Assembly: GCA_963748985.1 (NCBI GenBank)
Contig: CAVVKQ010000025.1
Coordinates: 1-64,000 of the forward strand
Length of the DNA stretch: 64,000 nucleotides
Direction of reading: 5' to 3'
Source of the DNA: RPQJ01 sp963748985
Lineage (GTDB): Bacteria; Pseudomonadota; Gammaproteobacteria; Steroidobacterales; Steroidobacteraceae
The notes below the pieces were generated by a model. That model was not told where the DNA came from. It made no database searches and saw only the letters and a list, made by a program, of their open reading frames with translations. Numbering within the stretch: the stretch's first letter is position 1; each line of letters opens with the position of its first letter. The translations under genes were made by a program, and so were the position numbers. This document shows, piece by piece, positions 9,735-18,429 of the stretch.

Positions 9735-10202
9735 ATGATTTTGCTGATCCAGCGCGTGTTGGAGGCAAATGTCCGCGTTGATGCGGAGATCGTGGGCCAG
9801 ATTGGCCCAGGCTTGTTGGCGTTCGTTGCCGTCGAGCCCAGTGACGACGACGCGACCGCCCGGCGCCTGGTCGACCGGGCCGTGAGCTACCGCGTGTTTG
9901 GTGACGACGCCGGGCGCATGAACCTGGGCCTCGCCGACACCGGTGGTGAACTGCTGCTGGTTTCCCAGTTCACGCTCGCGGCCGACACGCGCAAAGGGCT
10001 GCGTCCAGGCTTCACGGCGGCGGCGGCGCCCGAACTCGGCCGGCAACTGTTCGAGCGGGTCGTCGAATATGCCCACCAAGCGCTGCCCGGCAAGGTTGCC
10101 ACGGGCCGCTTTGGCGCCGACATGAAAGTCTCGCTCGTGAACGATGGCCCCGTCACGTTCTGGTTGCGGTTTTCCGCAGGCACGGCAAACGAGTCGCGAT
10201 AG
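9735..10202 (+). CDS. dtd: D-aminoacyl-tRNA deacylase
   Basis: Cytoplasmic proofreading enzyme that hydrolyses D-amino acids from mischarged tRNA (DTD/DUE-B family). At 155 residues it is slightly longer than usual (about 145). Both signature motifs are present: SQFTLAADTRKG (the SQFTL motif) and the C-terminal NDGPVTFWL (the NxGP motif). The ATG at 9735 begins the standard MILLIQRV N-terminus. About 135 bp of less GC-rich DNA separates it from the lipoprotein gene and may hold its promoter; tatA follows 50 bp downstream. Confidence 0.95.
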   Translation: MILLIQRVLEANVRVDAEIVGQIGPGLLAFVAVEPSDDDATARRLVDRAVSYRVFGDDAGRMNLGLADTGGELLLVSQFTLAADTRKGLRPGFTAAAAPELGRQLFERVVEYAHQALPGKVATGRFGADMKVSLVNDGPVTFWLRFSAGTANESR

Positions 10203-10252
10203 CGTTTGTCGTATGATGACGACCCCCGTTTTTGCGGGCCCCGGAGAACTCC

Positions 10253-10498
10253 ATGGGTATCGGTTTTCGCGAACTGCTCATCATCCTGGCGATTGCACTC
10301 GTCCTGTTCGGGGCCAAGAAGCTGAAGAACATCGGCTCTGACCTCGGCGGGGCCGTGCGCGGCTTCAAGAAGGCCATGAACGAAGGCGAGGACGAGCAGA
10401 ACAAGCAGCTCTCGGACCTGACGGGCAGCGGCCCCAAGGACGCCAGCTTCCAGGAGCCCACGTCGTCCACGTCCAAGACGGACGGCAAGACGGGCTGA
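10253..10498 (+). CDS. tatA: Twin-arginine translocase subunit TatA
   Basis: Pore-forming subunit of the Tat exporter of folded proteins. 81 residues: a short periplasmic N-terminus, one membrane helix (ELLIILAIALVLFGAKKL), the hinge, the amphipathic helix (IGSDLGGAVRGFKKAMNE) and a polar tail. The start is set at ATG 10253, with GGAG upstream at 10242-10245; an upstream in-frame extension lacks family similarity. First gene of tatABC. Confidence 0.96.
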   Translation: MGIGFRELLIILAIALVLFGAKKLKNIGSDLGGAVRGFKKAMNEGEDEQNKQLSDLTGSGPKDASFQEPTSSTSKTDGKTG

Positions 10499-10507
10499 TC
10501 CTGCCGC

Positions 10508-10888
10508 ATGTTCGAGGTCGGCTTCACCGAGATCATCCTGATCTTCGGCATTGCGCTGCTGGTGCTCGGACCGGCGCGGCTGCCGAAGCTCGCTGCCGAC
10601 ATCGGCCGGTGGGCAGGACGGGCACGATCGATGGCGCGCCAGCTGCGCAACCAGCTCGAACAGGAGACGCAGTTCGATCCGCTTGCCGACACCAGGCCGG
10701 CGGCTCCTGCGCAATCGAACACGATTCATTCACCGGCGCCGAACACGGTGCCCGATGCCTCACCCGATACGTCGTCCGGCACCTCGAGCGACGACACCCG
10801 CGCCGCGCCGGCACAGCTTGCCACGGCCACGCCCGACCCCCACTCCTCACCGGCCGAGACGATCGCTGATGAGCCAAAGCCCGGGTGA
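10508..10888 (+). CDS. tatB: Sec-independent protein translocase subunit TatB
   Basis: Partner of TatC in the receptor complex that recognises twin-arginine signal peptides. 126 residues: membrane helix near the N-terminus (TEIILIFGIALLVLGPARLPKLA), the amphipathic helix (IGRWAGRARSMARQLRNQLEQE) and a long proline/threonine/serine-rich tail. MFEVGFTEI is the usual TatB beginning. It starts 9 bp after tatA, and its end overlaps tatC by 20 bp, which suggests translational coupling. Confidence 0.96.
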   Translation: MFEVGFTEIILIFGIALLVLGPARLPKLAADIGRWAGRARSMARQLRNQLEQETQFDPLADTRPAAPAQSNTIHSPAPNTVPDASPDTSSGTSSDDTRAAPAQLATATPDPHSSPAETIADEPKPG

Positions 10889-11639
10889 GGGAGAGGCGCT
10901 GGCCGAAGGCACGCTCGTCTCGCACCTCCTCGAGCTGCGGGACAGGTTGCTGCGCTCCGTCATCGCGGTCGTCATCTGTTTCGTGCCGCTCGCGTTCTTC
11001 CAGAACGAGCTGTTTACGCTGGTCGCGCGGCCACTGATCGACAAGCTGCCGGCCGGCACTTCGCTGATCGCGACGAGCGTGGTGTCGCCATTCATGGCGC
11101 CGCTCAAGCTCTCCCTGATGGGCGCGATCTTCCTGGCGATGCCCTACATCCTGTTCCAGATCTGGGGCTTCGTCGCGCCGGGTCTCTACAAGCGCGAGCG
11201 ACGCTTCGCGTTGCCCCTGATTCTCTCGAGCATCGTGCTGTTCTACGTGGGCGTTGCGTTCGCCTACTACGTCGTCTTCCCGCTGATGTTCCAGTTCCTC
11301 GCGTCGACCACGCCGACGGGCGTGAAGATGATGACGGACATCGCCAACTACCTGGACTTCGTGCTGCTGCTGTTCATGGCGTTCGGCATCGCGTTCGAGA
11401 TGCCGGTGGCCGTGGTGCTGCTGGTAGTGACGGGACTCGTCAAGCTCGACGTGCTGACGCGGAACCGTGGCTACGTCATCCTCGGCATCTTCATCATCGC
11501 GGCGTTCCTGACGCCGCCAGACGCGGTGTCGCAGAGTTTCATGGCCGTGCCGATGTACCTGCTGTATGAACTGGGCATCCTGTTCGCACGCATGATCCAG
11601 AAGAGCCGGGCCACCCCGGCGACCGCGACCGAAAGCTGA
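10869..11639 (+). CDS. tatC: Twin-arginine translocase subunit TatC
   Basis: Core receptor of the Tat pathway, with six membrane helices. 256 residues, the usual size. Conserved features include SHLLELRDRLLRS at the N-terminus, the segment FAYYVVFPLMFQF and the C-terminal AFLTPPDAVSQ. The start ATG 10869 lies inside the end of tatB. A GTG-started POT transporter gene begins only 8 bp after its stop, so readthrough transcription is likely. Confidence 0.97.
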   Translation: MSQSPGEGEALAEGTLVSHLLELRDRLLRSVIAVVICFVPLAFFQNELFTLVARPLIDKLPAGTSLIATSVVSPFMAPLKLSLMGAIFLAMPYILFQIWGFVAPGLYKRERRFALPLILSSIVLFYVGVAFAYYVVFPLMFQFLASTTPTGVKMMTDIANYLDFVLLLFMAFGIAFEMPVAVVLLVVTGLVKLDVLTRNRGYVILGIFIIAAFLTPPDAVSQSFMAVPMYLLYELGILFARMIQKSRATPATATES

Positions 11640-11647
11640 GCCGCCGA

Positions 11648-13108
11648 GTGCTGGGGGGACATCCACGCGCGCTGTCGACGCTCTTCTTCACGGAGATGTG
11701 GGAGCGCTTCACGTTCTACGGCATGCGCGCCCTGCTCGTGCTGTTCCTGGTCGATGCGGTCGAGAGCGGCGGCTACGGCTTCGACGACAAGACCGCGACT
11801 GCGATCTACGGTCTGTACACGGCAGCCGTGTTCATGGCTGCACTGCCGGGCGGCTGGATCGCCGACCGGCTGATCGGCGCGCAACGCGCAGTCATGGTCG
11901 GCGGCACGCTGATGACGCTTGGCACGCTGATGCTGACGATTCCCGGCCCGCAGCAGCTCTTCTTCGGCGGGCTCGTGGTGATCATCCTCGGCGTCGGCCT
12001 GCTGAAACCGAACGTTTCCACGCTCGTCGCCGACCTCTACCCCGAAGGGGGCGGGCGGCGTGATGCAGGTTTCACGATCTTCTACATGGGGATCAACCTC
12101 GGTGCGTTCATCGGCCCGTTGATCGCGGGCTGGCTGGCGCAGCGTTACGGCTGGCGCATCGGATTTCTCGCGGCGGCGATCGGCCTGCCGTTCGGCTTGC
12201 TGCAATTCTGGCTGTCACGCCGGCTGTTCAACGGCGCCGGCGCGCACCCGAACCGCAATGACGGCGGCGCAGGACTCGCGACCGATTGGCGCCGGCTCTG
12301 GATCGCGCTTGCGGTGTTCGCTGCGGTTGCGGCCCTGCTGTTCTCCGGGACCGTGCACCTCGACCCGGCGCGACTCGCAAAGAGCGCCGCCTACGTGCTG
12401 GTCGGCATGGCCGCGCTGTACTTCCTGTACCTGTTCTTCGGCGCGGGGCTCGACCCGGTCGAACGCAAGCGCATGGTCGTCGTGCTCGTGATGTTCCTGG
12501 GGGTCGCGTCGTTCTGGTCGGGGTACGAGCAGGCGGGTTCGTCGCTCAACCTCTTCGCCAAGCGCTACATCGATCGCATGGTCGGTGGCTTCGAGATTCC
12601 GGCGGGCTGGTTCCAGTCGGTGCAGCCGGCGTTCGTCATCCTGTTCGCGCCGGTCTTCTCGGCACTGTGGGTGCAACTCGCGCGGCGCCAGATGGATCCT
12701 GCTGCGCCGCTGAAGTTCGCGTTCGGCCTGCTGCTGATGGGCCTCGGCTTCCTGTTCATGGTCTCCGCGGCCAACATCGTTGCCGGTGGCGCCAACGCTC
12801 CGGCCTACCTGCTGATCCTCACCTACCTGCTCACCGTGTTCGGCGAGCTCTGCGTGAGCCCCGTCGGCCTGTCGACCGTGACCAAGCTCGCGCCGGCGCG
12901 ACTGGTCGGGCAGATGATGGGCGTCTGGTTCCTCGGCAGCTCGCTCGGCAAGCTCATGGCCGGCCTCATCGCCGGCGGCTTCGACGCGAACAACCTCGCC
13001 GCGATGCCGGATCGATTCATGGGCATCGTGCTCTACGCCTGCGGCATCGGCGTGTTCCTGCTGCTCATCAGCCGCCCGCTCGCGCGACTCATGGGCAACG
13101 TCCGCTGA
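11648..13108 (+). CDS. POT-family proton-dependent peptide transporter (first of three)
   Basis: Inner-membrane symporter of the POT/PTR2 family, which imports di- and tripeptides with protons. 486 residues with the proton-coupling ExxERF motif (TEMWERFTFYGMRA), the PTR2 signatures GGWIADRLIGAQRA and FTIFYMGINLGAF, and the second-half motif SFWSGYEQAGSSLNLFA. Two extra helices between the six-helix bundles appear present (about residues 215-260). Start GTG 11648; no ATG lies before the conserved ExxERF region. It has close resemblance to the copy at 14582 and, with the dipeptidase between them, makes a peptide uptake and breakdown set. Confidence 0.93.
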   Translation: MLGGHPRALSTLFFTEMWERFTFYGMRALLVLFLVDAVESGGYGFDDKTATAIYGLYTAAVFMAALPGGWIADRLIGAQRAVMVGGTLMTLGTLMLTIPGPQQLFFGGLVVIILGVGLLKPNVSTLVADLYPEGGGRRDAGFTIFYMGINLGAFIGPLIAGWLAQRYGWRIGFLAAAIGLPFGLLQFWLSRRLFNGAGAHPNRNDGGAGLATDWRRLWIALAVFAAVAALLFSGTVHLDPARLAKSAAYVLVGMAALYFLYLFFGAGLDPVERKRMVVVLVMFLGVASFWSGYEQAGSSLNLFAKRYIDRMVGGFEIPAGWFQSVQPAFVILFAPVFSALWVQLARRQMDPAAPLKFAFGLLLMGLGFLFMVSAANIVAGGANAPAYLLILTYLLTVFGELCVSPVGLSTVTKLAPARLVGQMMGVWFLGSSLGKLMAGLIAGGFDANNLAAMPDRFMGIVLYACGIGVFLLLISRPLARLMGNVR

Positions 13109-13155
13109 GCTTCGTCGCCCACCATCCATCATTCGTCCTGAGACTGGAGACCTGA

Positions 13156-14472
13156 ATGCGTCTGACTTCGTGCCTGTCCGTCCGCCGTGTGTTCGCCGCC
13201 TTCGCGGCGTGTGCGATCCCGGCCGTCTTCGCCGCCGATGCGCCGCCAGTTGCGGCCCCCGAACCCATCACGGTGATCAAGGCGGGCAAGCTCATCGACG
13301 TGGCGACCGGCCGGGTGCGCATTGACCAGGTGATCATCGTGCAGGGCGGGAAGATCAGCGCGGTTGGAGCCGCGGGGGTGACGGCAGTACCGCCAGGTGC
13401 CACGGTCATCGACCTCTCGAGCAAGACGGTGCTGCCGGGCCTGATCGACACGCACACGCACGTCACGGGCGACCCGACCCTGCCACCGTATTACGGCTAC
13501 GGCATTTCAGTGCCGCGCGAGGCACTGATGGGTGCCCGATTCGGCCGGGAAACGCTGCTGTCCGGCGTGACGACGATCCGCAACGTCGGCGCCAGTGGTT
13601 ACTCGGACGTCGCGTTGCGCGATGCCATCAACGCTGGCGACGTCATCGGGCCCCGCATCCTGGCGTCGGGCCCGGCGCTGGGTATCACGGGCGGCCATTG
13701 CGACAGCAACATGCTCGCGCCCGAATACAACGACCGCGGTGAGGGCGTGGCCGACGGCGTCGACGCGGTGCGCGCGATGGTGCGCAGGAACGTCAAGTAC
13801 GGCGCGGACGTGATCAAGTACTGCGGCACCGGCGGCGTGTTCTCCAAGGGCACGCGCGTCGGCTTGCAGCAATACACGCCGGAAGAAGTCGCTGCGATCG
13901 TCGACGAAGCCCACATGCACGGCCGCCGGGTCGCGGTGCACGCGCACGGCGCCAGTGGCATCAATGTCGCGCTCAAGGCAGGCGTGGACACGATCGAGCA
14001 TGCGAGCCTGATCGACCAGGAAGGCCTCGACCTCGCGAGGAAGACCGGTGCGTACCTGTCGATGGACATTTTCAACACCGAGTACACGCAGTCCGAAGGC
14101 CCCAAGCGCGGTGAGCTGGAGGAGTTCCTGCGCAAGGACCGTGAAGTGGCGCAGGCGCAGCGCGATAACTTCAGGAAGGCCGTGCAGATGGGCATCAAGC
14201 TCACGCTGGGGACCGATACCGGCGTGCATCCGCACAAGGACGCGCCGAAGCAGCTGGCGTACATGGTGCAGTACGGGATGACGCCGATGCAGGCGATCCA
14301 GGCGGCCACGAAGGTCGGCGCCGAGGCACTCGGCATCGAAGCCGAGGTGGGACAAATTGCTCCCGGCTACGCGGCCGACATCGTCGCCGTGACGCGCGAC
14401 CCGCTCGCGGACATACACGCGCTGGAGGCCGTCGAGTTCGTCATGAAGCAGGGAACCGTGTACAAGCAGTGA
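13156..14472 (+). CDS. Exported metal-dependent amidohydrolase, probable Xaa-Pro/Xaa-Arg dipeptidase type
   Basis: Amidohydrolase-superfamily enzyme of the imidazolonepropionase/prolidase-like branch. 438 residues start with a signal peptide (VFAAFAACAIPAVFA), so it should act in the periplasm. Metal ligands are visible: HTHTH-type motif (GLIDTHTHV), the carboxylated-lysine position (ADVIKYCGTGG), two histidines (VAVHAHG, TIEHAS) and the aspartate in LGTDTG. SD-like GGAGA precedes ATG 13156. Characterised relatives split dipeptides, and its place between two POT peptide transporters supports that; the exact substrate is inference. Confidence 0.85.
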   Translation: MRLTSCLSVRRVFAAFAACAIPAVFAADAPPVAAPEPITVIKAGKLIDVATGRVRIDQVIIVQGGKISAVGAAGVTAVPPGATVIDLSSKTVLPGLIDTHTHVTGDPTLPPYYGYGISVPREALMGARFGRETLLSGVTTIRNVGASGYSDVALRDAINAGDVIGPRILASGPALGITGGHCDSNMLAPEYNDRGEGVADGVDAVRAMVRRNVKYGADVIKYCGTGGVFSKGTRVGLQQYTPEEVAAIVDEAHMHGRRVAVHAHGASGINVALKAGVDTIEHASLIDQEGLDLARKTGAYLSMDIFNTEYTQSEGPKRGELEEFLRKDREVAQAQRDNFRKAVQMGIKLTLGTDTGVHPHKDAPKQLAYMVQYGMTPMQAIQAATKVGAEALGIEAEVGQIAPGYAADIVAVTRDPLADIHALEAVEFVMKQGTVYKQ

Positions 14473-14479
14473 TCCGGCC

Positions 14480-14506
14480 GGAAATAGGGGACGCTCACCT
14501 ATTTCC
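14480..14506 (+). repeat. Single arm of the dispersed palindromic repeat (site A)
   Basis: 27 bp with perfect 9-bp inverted ends GGAAATAGG and CCTATTTCC around GGACGCTCA. It begins 8 bp after the amidohydrolase stop. It is the same unit as the arms at 16009, 41599 and 59268, but no full inverted partner follows; only a degenerate CACCTGTTTCC is seen at 14507-14517. Confidence 0.8.
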
Positions 14507-14581
14507 CACCTGTTTCCGCCAGGGGGAATCGCCATTCGGGATCAGTGGTTCGGGCATCCGCGGGGACTCGCCACACTCTTC

Positions 14582-16009
14582 ATGACGGAGATGTGGGAGC
14601 GCTTCACCTATTACGGGATGCGCGGGATCCTGATCCTGTTCCTGGTCGACGCCGTCGCCACCGGCGGTTTCGGGCTCGACGATCGCAAGGCCACCGCGAT
14701 CTACGGCCTCTACACCACGGCGACGTACCTGATGGCCCTGCCCGGCGGCTGGCTCGCCGACCGCCTGCTCGGTGCCCAGCGTGCCGTGGTGTGGGGAGCC
14801 ACGCTGATTCTCGTCGGCAACACGTTGCTGGCCATTCCGGCCGGACCCACGCTCTTCTATACCGGTTGCCTGGTGGTCGTGCTCGGCGTCGGGCTGCTGA
14901 AGCCGAACATCAGCGCGATGGTTGCACAGCTGTATCCGGAAGGCGGCGCCGCGCGTGACGCAGGGTTTACCCTCTTTTACCTGGGCATCAACGTCGGCGC
15001 ACTGATCGGTTCCCTGGCGACGCCCTGGCTCGCGCAGCAATACGGTTGGCGCGCGGGATTTGCGGGCGCCGCCGTCGCGATGGCCCTGGGGCTGGCGCAG
15101 TTTCAGCTGACGCGACATCACCTGGGGGACGCTGGAAAACGTGCGCGTCCCACGCATCCCGCCCTGCTCGCCGCCGACCAACGGCAGTGGCGCGGAGTCA
15201 TGGCCATGCTGGGCGCCGTTGCTGTCGTCACAACACTGATTGCAGCCGGCATCATCACGCTCGACCCGACGCATGTCGCACGCTGGACCGCCGTTGCGAT
15301 CCTCGTCGTGACCGTGGGGTATTTCTGCTACCTGCTCATGTTCGCCGGTCTCGACCGCACCGAGCGCCGACGCGTGCTGGTCGTGCTCGCGCTCTTCATT
15401 TCGTCCGCGCTGTTCTGGGCCGGCTACGAGCAGGCGGGCTCGTCGTTGAACCTGTTCGCGGAACGGTTCACCGATCGCCTGGTCGGCGGCTTCGAGATTC
15501 CCGCGGGCTGGTTCCAGGCGCCGAGTGCGCTCTACATCCTGCTGTTCGCGCCGGCGTTCTCGGCACTCTGGATCTACCTCGGCCGGCGCAACCTCGACCC
15601 TTCGGCCCCCGCCAAGTTCGCACTTGGGCTGCTGCTGCTCGGCCTGGGATTCCTGGTGATGTTTGGTGCGGCCACGGTGGTCGCCAGCGGCCAGCTCGCG
15701 GGGCCGCAATGGCTGCTGCTGGCCTACCTGCTGCATTGCTTCGGCGAGTTGTGCCTGAGCCCCGTGGGTCTCAGTTCGGTGACGAAGCTCGCACCACCTC
15801 GTCTCGTCGGCCAGATGATGGGGCTGTGGTTCCTGGCGACGTCGCTCGGCCTGTTGCTCGCCGGTCTCGTTGCAGGTGGGTTCGATGCACAGGATGTCGC
15901 GTCGATGCCCGGCCAGTACCTGAAGATTGCACTCGTCGCGCTGGTCGCGGGCGCCACGCTGCTCCTGATCGCCAGCCGCGTGCAGCGGCTGGCTGGCGGC
16001 ATCAGGTAG
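14582..16009 (+). CDS. POT-family proton-dependent peptide transporter (second of three)
   Basis: Second peptide/proton symporter: 475 residues from ATG 14582, with TEMWERFTYYGMRG, GGWLADRLLGAQRA, FTLFYLGINVGAL and ALFWAGYEQAGSSLNLFAERF. Similarity to the first copy continues upstream of this ATG as WFGHPRGLATLF, so the native protein should begin about 12-16 codons earlier, but no in-frame ATG, GTG or TTG exists there. An AGGGGGA at 14521-14527 sits before ATC/ATT codons. The repeat arm at site A lies just upstream and may have displaced the original start. Confidence 0.9.
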   Translation: MTEMWERFTYYGMRGILILFLVDAVATGGFGLDDRKATAIYGLYTTATYLMALPGGWLADRLLGAQRAVVWGATLILVGNTLLAIPAGPTLFYTGCLVVVLGVGLLKPNISAMVAQLYPEGGAARDAGFTLFYLGINVGALIGSLATPWLAQQYGWRAGFAGAAVAMALGLAQFQLTRHHLGDAGKRARPTHPALLAADQRQWRGVMAMLGAVAVVTTLIAAGIITLDPTHVARWTAVAILVVTVGYFCYLLMFAGLDRTERRRVLVVLALFISSALFWAGYEQAGSSLNLFAERFTDRLVGGFEIPAGWFQAPSALYILLFAPAFSALWIYLGRRNLDPSAPAKFALGLLLLGLGFLVMFGAATVVASGQLAGPQWLLLAYLLHCFGELCLSPVGLSSVTKLAPPRLVGQMMGLWFLATSLGLLLAGLVAGGFDAQDVASMPGQYLKIALVALVAGATLLLIASRVQRLAGGIR

Positions 16010-16068
16010 GGAAATAGGGGACGTGCACCTATTTCCTGGTGGAAATAGGTGCACGTCCCCTATTTCCC
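16009..16068 (+). repeat. Perfect 28-bp palindrome with TGGT loop (site B)
   Basis: Left arm 16009-16036, loop TGGT 16037-16040, right arm 16041-16068. The arms are exact reverse complements over 28 bp, with core ACGTGCA. The left arm starts on the last base of the POT stop codon (TAG 16007-16009). No T-run follows, so it is not a standard intrinsic terminator, though its transcript would fold into a very stable hairpin. Confidence 0.93.
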
Positions 16069-16153
16069 GGGCAGCTTGCTCTCGCACCGCAAAATCCACC
16101 AGACTCTGCAGCCTCGCGCCCGTCGGCGCAACCCATTGGAATAGCGAAAAATA

Positions 16154-17526
16154 ATGTCCAGCACAGCAGTACCCGGCGTGCCCGCAGGCACCTTGCTCGG
16201 TCACCCCACAGGACTGTTCCTGCTCTTCGCGACGGAGATGTGGGAACGCTTCAGCTACTACGGCATGCGCGCGTTGCTGGTGCTGTCGCTCGTGGCAGGC
16301 GTCGAGACTGCGAACCCCGGTTTCGGCTGGACGCAGGCCGAAGCGCTCAAGCTGTACGGTCTCTTCACCGGCTTCGTCTACTTCACGCCGCTCATCGGCG
16401 GCTGGCTCGCCGACAACTACCTCGGCCAGCGCAAGTCGGTGATCATCGGCGGCCTGGTCATGGCCGCGGGCCAGTTCACGCTGGCCGCCGCGATTCCCGG
16501 CAACCTGCAGCTGTTCTACATCGGCCTGGTCCTGCTCGTCCTCGGCAACGGCTTCTTCAAGCCGAACATCTCGACGATGGTCGGCGACCTGTACCCCGAA
16601 GGCGACGCGCGTCGCGACGGCGCGTTCACGATCTTCTACATGGGGATCAACGCGGGCGCGTTCCTGGCGCCGCTCATCTGCTCGACGCTCGGCGAAGACC
16701 CGGCCAGGGGTTGGGCGTACGGCTACTTCGCCGCCGGCGTCGGCATGATCCTGTCCGTCATCATCCAGCTGCTGCTGGCGCGCAAGTACCTGGGCGAGAT
16801 CGGCGTGGTGCCGGCCGCGCAGCCGGGCTGCTAGCGCTTGCGGGCGGCGAGAAAAAGCCGCTCACGCCGGACGAAGTCGATCGCCTGCGCGTGATCTTCA
16901 TGCTGTTCGTGTTCATCGTGCTGTTCTGGGCCGCGTTCGAGCAGGCCGGCGGCCTCATGAACCTGTACGCCGCGGAGAAGACCGACCGCATGATCGGCAC
17001 GTTCGAAGTGCCGGCGGGCTGGTTCCAGTCGCTGAACCCGCTCTTCATCGTGCTGCTGGCGCCGCTGTTCTCGGTCGCCTGGAGCAAGCTTGGCGAGATC
17101 GGCCGCAATCCCGCGACGCCGAAGAAAATGACGATGGGCCTCGTGCTGACCGGCATCGGCTTCCTCGCGATGGTCGCCGCGGCGCTCGAGTCGCAGGGCG
17201 GCGACGCCAAGGCCAGCATGTGGTGGCTCGTGATCGCCTACTTCTTCCACACGACAGGCGAACTCTGCATCTCGCCGGTCGGGCTCTCGATGGTCACGAA
17301 GCTCGCGCCGCTGCGCCTGGCCTCGCTGATGATGGGCGTCTGGTTCCTCATCAACTTCGTCGCCAACTGGCTGGCGGGCATCATCGGCTCGTACGCCGAA
17401 TCGCTCGGCGAGCTGTCGATCTTCGGCGGCCTGGCCGGGACTCTCTTCTTCTTCGCGATCGTGCTCTGGACGCTGTCCGGCACGCTCGTGCGGTGGATGC
17501 ACGGCGCCGAAGACATCAAGCACTGA
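16154..17526 (+). pseudogene. POT-family peptide transporter (third of three), interrupted by a one-base frameshift
   Basis: Third peptide/proton symporter, and the most different of the three. From ATG 16154 the frame gives TEMWERFSYYGMRA, GGWLADNYLGQRKS and FTIFYMGINAGAF, then stops at 16832-16834 after 226 residues. The next frame continues at once with GGEKKPLTPDEVDRLRVIF and the second bundle (LFWAAFEQAGGLMNLYAAEKT) to 17526. One missing base near 16825 restores about 457 residues. The joined protein has little room for the two extra helices seen in the other copies. If the shift is real, the two halves would need to assemble, which is unlikely. Confidence 0.88.
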
Positions 17527-17548
17527 TGACACACGGCGGAGCGGCTGC

Positions 17549-18328
17549 ATGAGACAGACCGAAGGCGCGGCGGCGCTCGCCCTGCTCGACCGGGAGCTGA
17601 TCGACGCCGATTCGCCCTCGCCGCTGTATTTCCAGCTGTACACGGTCCTGCACGACGCCATCGTGAAGGGCGTGCTGCCGAACGAGTCGCGCATGCCGTC
17701 CGAGAAGGAACTCTCGGACGGATTCGACGTCTCGCGCATCACCGCGCGGCGCACGCTCGTCGAACTCGCCGCCAAGGGTCTCGTGGTCCGGCACCGCGGC
17801 AAGGGCACGTTCGTCAGTCACGCGGACCGCCCCGCGCCGATCGTCGCGCCGCTCGGCTCCAACGCGGAAAGCCTTGGCGACCTCGGCCGCGGTACGACGC
17901 TCACGGTCCTGTTCAAGCGCATGGCGGTACCGCCACCGGACCTGCAGACGGCATTCGGACTCGGCGCAGGCGTCCGGGTGTGCCAGCTCGTGCGGGTGCG
18001 CAGTGCCAGTGGCCAGCCGTTCGCGCACTACGTCTCGTGGACGCCCAAGTTCTCGGCGTCGATGCCGAAGAAAGAATTCGAGGGCGCCAGCCGGCTGACG
18101 CTGTTTGAACGCTACGGGCTCAAGATCGCGCGCATGGAGCGCTTCCTCAGCGCGGAAGGCGCGGCGCCTGACGTTGCCCGCGCGCTCGACGTCCCGAGCG
18201 GCAAGCCGCTGCTCAAGCTCGTCCGCTTTTCCTACGACGCGCAGGGTCAGCTGCAGGATCACCTCGTGGCCCGCTACAACTCGGACCTCTTCAGTTACCG
18301 CGTCGAAACGAAGGTCGGGCTCGACTGA
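17549..18328 (+). CDS. GntR-family transcriptional regulator, HutC/UTRA subfamily
   Basis: 259-residue DNA-binding regulator. An N-terminal winged helix-turn-helix (about 25-95; SPLYFQLYTVLHDAI, RMPSEKELSDGFDVSR, GKGTFVS) is followed by a UTRA ligand-binding domain (about 100-255). It starts 22 bp after the third POT gene and before the M2 peptidase, so the peptide-use genes are its likely targets. The effector is unknown; HutC relatives bind small metabolites such as amino-acid breakdown products. Confidence 0.92.
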   Translation: MRQTEGAAALALLDRELIDADSPSPLYFQLYTVLHDAIVKGVLPNESRMPSEKELSDGFDVSRITARRTLVELAAKGLVVRHRGKGTFVSHADRPAPIVAPLGSNAESLGDLGRGTTLTVLFKRMAVPPPDLQTAFGLGAGVRVCQLVRVRSASGQPFAHYVSWTPKFSASMPKKEFEGASRLTLFERYGLKIARMERFLSAEGAAPDVARALDVPSGKPLLKLVRFSYDAQGQLQDHLVARYNSDLFSYRVETKVGLD

Positions 18329-18429
18329 ATCCGGTACGACCTGCGGCGCACAGCGTGGGTTTCTTGCTAATCTTGTCACCTTCGCGCGCGGCGGTTCGCC
18401 GTCTCGCACACCCTGTTCCGGAGACCGCA

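Noticed and set aside
14480..16068. Repeats at 14480 and 16009 considered as a CRISPR array or transposon ends
   Set aside because: The units are self-palindromic, not regularly spaced, and also occur at 41.6 and 59.3 kb; the intervening DNA is an ordinary transporter gene.
14495..16204. 569-codon antisense frame over the second POT gene
   Set aside because: No domain, and it reads through both repeat sites, so it is a shadow.
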